A DNA stretch of 16,825 nt, from assembly GCA_041476545.1 (NCBI GenBank), contig JBGOTP010000068.1:1-16825 (forward strand). Reading direction: 5' to 3'. Positions 12,966 through 16,825 of the stretch are shown in pieces. The DNA is from JBGOTP01 sp041476545 (GTDB lineage: Bacteria; Acidobacteriota; Vicinamibacteria; Vicinamibacterales; CAVVIG01). How positions within the stretch are numbered: the first letter of the stretch is position 1; every line of letters starts with the position of its first letter. A program made the position numbers and the translations under genes. Below the pieces are notes generated by a model. It was not told the DNA's origin. It made no database searches and saw nothing but the letters and a program-made list of their open reading frames with translations.

Positions 12966-14108
12966 TCACTTGGCGCGACCTTTGTAGCCCTGGGCGATTG
13001 TCTGGATAGCGATGATCTGGACGCCTCGACCACCGTCGTTGGTGGTCGCCACGGCGTAGAGCGTCTTCTTGTCTGGTCCGCCGAAGGCGACGCTGATGAC
13101 GCCGCGCGGCGTAGGGATGGCGCCGAGATATCTGCCGTCCGGTCCGACCACGTGGACACCGGGACCGCCGGTCACGTAGATACGACCGGCGGCATCGACC
13201 GTGCTGCCGTCACCACCGCCGCCTTGCAGTGTGACGAACTCGCGTTGATTCTTGAGCGAGCCATCCGGCTGGACATCGAAGGCCGCGAGCGTACCGGCGT
13301 TGGTGACGTAGAGCGTCTTCTCGTCGGGACTGAGGATGATCCCGTTGGTGCGAAGCTTGTCGCCGTACCTGGTAATCACGCCTTTCGAGTCGGCGTAGCC
13401 CAGCCCGGCCATCGTGAAGTAGACACCGCCCTTGCTGTCGGCCTGAATATCGTTGAGCACGCCGCCCAGACAATCCAAGGGGTCGCCGTCATACTTGTTC
13501 GCCAGGAGCCGGCGCCGCGGCACGAGTTGCCAGATCGCCGGATTGAGGGCCCGCTCGGCGATAAACAGCTCACCCTTCGAGTTGATCGAAAGAGCGCCGC
13601 CGGTATTCGTGTCCATGTAGACGCTGGAAACCTTGCCGTCCTTGTCGAGCTTCACGACATCGCTCTTGTCGTTCCGCGCGATGAGCAATCCGCCATCGTC
13701 GGTGCCCACGATGCCGTCGGCGTTGTTACCCGTGTCCGACCAGAGGACCTTCCATTGTTGACCCGCGGCGACGACGCCGGCGATTGCCGTCACCGTGTAG
13801 TCGCGCGGTCCAGCGTTGCCACCGCCACCCGCGCCACGTGCCGGCGCCGCCACTGCAGCCTGTGCTGGCGCGCCACCTGGCCCGGCAACTCCCGCAGCGG
13901 CCGGTCCACGTCCCGCGTTGCCTGGCGCCGGAGGCGGATTCCTGCACTTGGCCAGCACCTCTGGTTCCCTGGCGTCCGCGGCCGCCTGCACGCCAGGGCC
14001 CTGCCGTGACGCGGGAGCCCGGGCCTGAGCAGACAGCAGAGCCTGGCTCGGGCCGAACGCGACCGTCGCGCCGAGGACACCGAGCGAAGCCACAGCCAAG
14101 AAGTTCAT
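12966..14108 (-). CDS. Exported SMP-30/gluconolactonase-type beta-propeller protein
   Basis: This gene encodes 380 residues. The start at 14108 follows GAGGG three bases upstream and opens a signal peptide (MNFLAVASLGVLGATVAFGP). Residues about 55-100 are a Gly/Ala/Pro-rich linker. From 104 on, the six-bladed propeller of the SMP-30/gluconolaconase group is visible: GGALSINSKGELFIAE, LNDIQADSKGGVYFT with Asn219, TNGIILSPDEKTLYVTN with Asn255, and GDGSTVDAAGRIYVTG with Asp300. These three match the metal and substrate positions of the family (lactonase or organophosphate hydrolase activity). It is the first gene of the exported-protein cluster, and a promoter lies 47-75 bases upstream. A lactone hydrolase is the best guess; the substrate is not known. 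Confidence 0.88.
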   Translation of the reverse strand: MNFLAVASLGVLGATVAFGPSQALLSAQARAPASRQGPGVQAAADAREPEVLAKCRNPPPAPGNAGRGPAAAGVAGPGGAPAQAAVAAPARGAGGGGNAGPRDYTVTAIAGVVAAGQQWKVLWSDTGNNADGIVGTDDGGLLIARNDKSDVVKLDKDGKVSSVYMDTNTGGALSINSKGELFIAERALNPAIWQLVPRRRLLANKYDGDPLDCLGGVLNDIQADSKGGVYFTMAGLGYADSKGVITRYGDKLRTNGIILSPDEKTLYVTNAGTLAAFDVQPDGSLKNQREFVTLQGGGGDGSTVDAAGRIYVTGGPGVHVVGPDGRYLGAIPTPRGVISVAFGGPDKKTLYAVATTNDGGRGVQIIAIQTIAQGYKGRAK

Positions 14109-14154
14109 GGGCCCTCATTCCCTCTATTCTGCAATATCAGATTCGGCGGACGCG

Positions 14155-14183
14155 ATTATTGCGCGGGCTCGGGCGCGAGTCAA
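14155..14183 (-). promoter_or_regulatory. Sigma70-type promoter for the exported-protein cluster
   Basis: On the minus strand TTGACT (14178-14183) and AATAAT (14155-14160) are separated by exactly 17 bases (14161-14177). The -10 lies 47 bases before the SMP-30-type start codon. Both hexamers match the consensus at five of six positions, a clear signal in DNA this GC-rich. Confidence 0.7.
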
Positions 14184-14334
14184 CGGCGGACACGCGAGAG
14201 CGTCCCTTTTGAAGCACGCCTGACGTGACGGCGATTCGCCCGACGGCCGCCCTCGCAACCTCGAGCCGCTTGGCGAAGGCAGCCCGTTGGCAGCGGTTCT
14301 TCAGAAGTCGTCCCGCCCGCGGCCGCCTCGCCCG

Positions 14335-14340
14335 TATAAT
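14335..14340 (+). promoter_or_regulatory. -10 element (TATAAT) upstream of the kinase remnant
   Basis: A perfect TATAAT lies 14 bases before the TTG start of the kinase remnant. No -35 hexamer is apparent at the usual distance. The short leader and the strong -10 suggest the former kinase gene was transcribed from here. Confidence 0.4.
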
Positions 14341-14660
14341 CCACGACAACAGTTTGGCGCTCACTCCCAGCACGCGACTCGGCGTCTACGAAGTCACCGC
14401 CCAGATCGGCGCGGGCGGCATGGGTGAAGTCTATCGGGCGACGGACACGAAGCTGAAACGTCAGGTCGCGATCAAGATCCTGCCGGCCTCGCTGGCCGCG
14501 GACTCCGAGCGGCTGGCGCGCTTTCAACGTGAGGCCGAAGTCCTCGCGTCACTCAATCATCCGAACATCGCTGCCATCTACGGCCTCGAATATCAGGAGC
14601 GCCCGCGGCTACACCGAGCCGAGGACAAGCAGATCCGAGGCGAGGTGTCAGCGTCAGCTC

Positions 14661-14684
14661 GCGCTGGGGGTGGGGCCCCAGCGC
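14661..14684. repeat. GC-rich inverted repeat inside the kinase remnant
   Basis: GCGCTGGGG (14661-14669) and CCCCAGCGC (14676-14684) form a perfect 9-bp stem around GTGGGG. It lies in the apparent insertion between kinase strands beta-4 and beta-5, suggesting that a small palindromic element landed in the gene. Confidence 0.6.
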
Positions 14685-14752
14685 CAGTGGAAGAAGTTGG
14701 TCCCTTCCTGGTGATGGAACTCGTCGAAGGCGAGGATCTGTCACAACGGATC

Positions 14753-14780
14753 GAAGGGCAAAGGGCGAAGGGCTCAGGGC
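14753..14780. repeat. 7-bp tandem repeat at the kinase deletion junction
   Basis: GAAGGGC, AAAGGGC, GAAGGGC and TCAGGGC follow one another exactly. The kinase homology ends just to the left and the C-terminal remnant begins a few bases to the right, so the array marks the deletion joint. Confidence 0.75.
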
Positions 14781-14934
14781 TGCCGCGACGGACAAGTCAC
14801 CGCAATACAGGTCATGCTGAACTGGACCGAACAGTTGAAGCGCCTTGTGCCGGTGAAGTGAGGGGTGGCGCACTCCCTTGCGGGCGGCGTGTTCAGTAGG
14901 CTAATCTGGTATATCAGAATGTAGGGATTAGTGT

Positions 14935-14977
14935 AGCTCTCAGCGATCAGCTGTCAGCTTCTCGGCTTTCTGTCTTT
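14935..14977. repeat. Second copy of the AGCTNTC-type 7-bp repeat
   Basis: Units AGCTCTC, AGCGATC, AGCTGTC, AGCTTCTC, GGCTTTC run head to tail in the 143-base gap before the maleylacetate reductase gene. They share the unit of the array at 5216-5285 nearly 10 kb away, so this is a dispersed family. Confidence 0.6.
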
Positions 14978-15004
14978 TGGGTTCGTAAGGCCTACTACAG
15001 AGAC

Positions 15005-16063
15005 ATGCAGCCATTCGTGTACCAGCAGCCGGCGATTCGGGTGATCTTCGGCGTCGGCGTGCTCGATCGGTTGCCGGACGAGGTCGCGCGTCTCGGATCG
15101 TCGCGAGCACTCGTCCTTGCCACACCCGATCAACGCAAGGACGCCGAGGAGGCCGCGCGCCGCCTCGGCGAGCGCTCCGCCGGCGTGTACGCGGAAGCGG
15201 TGATGCACGTCCCGATCGAAACCGCACGGGCGGCTCGCGCCGAAGCCAGGCGCCTCGATGCGGATTGTTGCGTGGCCGTCGGCGGAGGCTCCACCATCGG
15301 CCTCGGCAAGGCCATCGCCCTCGAGTACGGCCTGCCGATCGTGGCGGTTCCAACGACCTATGCGGGTTCAGAGATGACGCCGATCTACGGATTGACCGAG
15401 CGCGGCGTCAAGCGAACAGGGCGCGATCCGAAAGTGCTGCCGAAAACCGTGCTCTACGATCCGACGCTGACCGTCAGCCTGCCCGCGCGCATCTCGGGGC
15501 CGTCCGGGATGAACGCCATCGCCCACTGCGTGGAGGCCCTGTACGCGGAAGACGGGAATCCCGTCATCTCGCTACAGGCCGCCGAGGGCATCCATGCCCT
15601 TGCCCGCTCGCTGCCCATCGTGGTTCGGGAACCAGCCAACCTCGACGCTCGGGCCGATGCGCTCTATGGAGCGTGGCTCGCGGGGGCCGCGCTCGGCAGC
15701 ACCAGCATGAGCATTCACCACAAGCTGTGTCACACGCTTGGCGGTTCGTTCAACCTGCCGCATGCCGAGGTCCACACCGTCATCCTGCCGTATGCCGCCG
15801 CGTTCAATCGGCTGGCGGCGCCGGACGCCATGCGGCGAACGGCGGAGGCGCTCGGCACAGACGAGGCGCCGGGCGGTCTGTACGATCTGGCGGCCAGGCT
15901 TGGCGCGCCGCTGGCGCTCAAGGACATCGGGATGCCGGCCGACGGTCTCGATCGGGCGGCGCGTCTGGCCACCGAGAATCCCTACTACAATCCCCGGCCG
16001 ATCGACTACGCGGGTGTCCGGGAACTGCTCGAGCGCGCCTATCACGGCGTCCGGCCCGCGTGA
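15005..16063 (+). CDS. Maleylacetate reductase (iron-containing alcohol dehydrogenase family)
   Basis: This 352-residue protein has the usual length for maleylacetate reductase, which reduces maleylacetate to 3-oxoadipate with NAD(P)H in the breakdown of hydroxyquinol, resorcinol and chloroaromatics. Visible signatures are the N-terminal IRVIFGVGVLDRLPDE, the nucleotide-binding GGGST at 93-97, PTTYAGSEMTPIYG (116-129), SGMNAIAHCVEALY with His174 and HHKLCHTLGG (238-247) with the metal-site histidines; the HHKLCHTLGG and LPHAEVH wording separates this subfamily from ordinary Fe-ADHs. No signal peptide, so it is cytosolic. The ATG at 15005 is preceded only by a weak AGAG. No hydroxyquinol dioxygenase or other ring-cleavage gene is in view, and its neighbours are a dead kinase and an empty stretch, so it is isolated here. 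Confidence 0.9.
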   Translation: MQPFVYQQPAIRVIFGVGVLDRLPDEVARLGSSRALVLATPDQRKDAEEAARRLGERSAGVYAEAVMHVPIETARAARAEARRLDADCCVAVGGGSTIGLGKAIALEYGLPIVAVPTTYAGSEMTPIYGLTERGVKRTGRDPKVLPKTVLYDPTLTVSLPARISGPSGMNAIAHCVEALYAEDGNPVISLQAAEGIHALARSLPIVVREPANLDARADALYGAWLAGAALGSTSMSIHHKLCHTLGGSFNLPHAEVHTVILPYAAAFNRLAAPDAMRRTAEALGTDEAPGGLYDLAARLGAPLALKDIGMPADGLDRAARLATENPYYNPRPIDYAGVRELLERAYHGVRPA

Positions 16064-16800
16064 AGCTTGTCCGCCCTTGGTGATGGGTCACTTTGCCATG
16101 GCGTGATGCGCCGCGCCCGCCCGGGTCCCTCGTTGCGGCCAACGGAACAACAACTGAGCAAAGGGGGGCGGACAGCGCGTCTTCCGCCTCGTACGCTACC
16201 GATCCTGCGGCGGTCAACAGGTGACTCGCAGGGCGGTCATATCCGCGGGATCACATCCGGGTGGCCTCGGCGATCATCGCGCGTTCGACCGTGACCGCCG
16301 CCGTGCCAGAGGCTGCAGCCGCGCTGTCGTGCGAGCCGGACGCCCGCCTCCCACGTCGGCCGCGACGAGGGACCCGGCCGGGCGCTCGGTTCGCGCCGGC
16401 GGACGGGACCACTCGGGGCCACGCCGCGTCGAATTCGCGCGATCAGGTGCCGGTAAAATGCGTGCGGGAGGCGCGCGGGCCGCGTCGATCGTCGTATGTC
16501 ACCCCACCGTTCGAATGACCATCGGCGTGCCTAGTTCCGACGACTGGCCGTCGGACCAGCTCAATCGACGCGGGGATCGTCAGCTCAGGCCGGTGCGCGC
16601 ATTTTTTCGCGCGACATTCGTGGCGGCGAGGCCCCGAGTTGTCTCGTTCGCCGGCGGCAGGCCCGCCCCGGGAAACTGACCCAGTACCCCGCCCTTACGC
16701 ACCATAACGAACAATTCAGGAAGTCTTCAGATGCGATCGGCCCCCGACGGGGCTAGGATCACTGTGTCGTAGGCTTGACAGCTAGTCCGTGGAGGATCCG
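16064..16800. other. 737-base stretch with no convincing gene
   Basis: Open frames on both strands here are Arg/Pro/Gly-rich, lack ribosome binding sites at plausible starts and resemble no family I know. I see no tRNA, no strong terminator after maleylacetate reductase and no clear repeats until the promoter-like region near 16715. A TAAAAT hexamer near 16453 could be a -10 element but no gene follows it. The stretch may be decayed coding DNA. Confidence 0.5.
16715..16759 (+). promoter_or_regulatory. Possible promoter with 11-bp spaced direct repeat
   Basis: TTCAG occurs at 16715-16719 and 16726-16730, a spacing of 11 bases typical of OmpR/PhoB-type half-sites. A -10-like TAGGAT follows at 16754-16759, about 41 bases before the start codon at 16801. 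A TTGACA at 16775-16780 has no -10 partner. Confidence 0.3.
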
Positions 16801-16825
16801 ATGAAACGCATCGTGTTCGTGCTCG
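16801..16825 (+). CDS. Start of a probable exported protein (partial)
   Basis: Only the first eight codons (MKRIVFVL) are inside the window. GGAGG lies five bases before the ATG, an excellent ribosome binding site. Two basic residues followed by hydrophobic ones look like the start of a signal peptide or membrane anchor. Nothing more can be said about the product. Confidence 0.6.

Larger units (their letters stand above)
14354..14861 (+). pseudogene. Ser/Thr protein kinase remnant with internal deletion
   Basis: From a TTG at 14354 the frame reads LALTPSTRLGVYEVTAQIGAGGMGEVYRA, the classic start of an acidobacterial Hanks-type kinase, with the glycine loop GAGGMGEV and the lysine of VAIK. 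The N-lobe continues through FQREAEVLASLNHPNIAAIYGLE and FLVMELVEGEDLSQRI, then stops matching. No HRD or DFG motif occurs. At 14784-14861, in another frame, RDGQVTAIQVMLNWTEQLK followed by RLVPVK and a stop resembles the C-terminal end of kinase/TolB-propeller proteins. The simplest reading is a gene that lost its C-lobe and propeller. A block of about 37 residues between YGLE and FLVMELV also looks inserted. The frame stays open to 14899 but only as nonsense. Confidence 0.75.

Noticed and set aside
16505..16525. TTCGAAT resembling a tRNA T-loop
   Set aside because: The flanking bases do not form a T-stem and no acceptor or anticodon arm is visible.
16221..16679. Plus-strand open frame of 152 codons in the right-hand gap
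   Set aside because: It is Arg/Pro/Gly-rich with no family resemblance and no ribosome site; overlapping frames on both strands look the same.

Overview
The window is high-GC DNA, dense in genes, and reads like a fragment of an uncultivated or soil Acidobacteriota genome, most likely a Vicinamibacteria-type lineage. The pointers are a Ser/Thr kinase remnant whose ends look like acidobacterial kinase/TolB-propeller proteins, many exported proteins with Gly/Ala/Pro-rich linkers after the signal peptide, Tat-exported enzymes, and several families of short intergenic repeats. This placement is inferred from protein style and was not computed.

Layout. Positions 1-494 hold the 3' part of a Doc/Fic toxin with an unusual C-terminal extension; the window opens inside the Fic motif. 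Positions 574-1146 encode a small secreted protein of unknown function. Positions 1147-1647 are gene-free and filled with degenerate 42-bp, 21-bp and 10-bp tandem repeats. Three minus-strand genes follow, read right to left: a TerB-like protein (4601-5170), an exported TPR plus HExxH peptidase (3347-4447) and a Tat-exported flavin amine oxidase (1648-3216). Diverging from TerB, a plus-strand pair encodes a secreted DUF4440/SnoaL-like protein and a Tat-exported ACMSD-type amidohydrolase (5347-6964). A cruciform-forming repeat separates this pair from a minus-strand pair in which an MFS transporter and metF overlap by ATGA (7046-9192).

Positions 9286-14108 carry a run of five minus-strand genes for exported proteins. 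From the promoter end these are an SMP-30-type beta-propeller, an uncharacterised family member (B), a metallo-beta-lactamase-fold protein with a substituted zinc motif, a second member of the same uncharacterised family (A), and a YbhB/RKIP-like protein followed by a clear terminator. A good promoter (TTGACT, 17 bp, AATAAT) lies upstream of the first gene. This run is the best candidate in the window for an undescribed functional unit.

To the right are a Ser/Thr kinase pseudogene (14354-14861) with an internal deletion at a 7-bp repeat, a maleylacetate reductase gene (15005-16063), 737 bp with no convincing gene, and the first codons of a further gene at 16801.

Functionally, the amidohydrolase, the transporter-metF pair and maleylacetate reductase could all serve aromatic compound catabolism. 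They are not one operon, so this is a hypothesis. The five-gene exported cluster probably acts in the periplasm on an unknown substrate.
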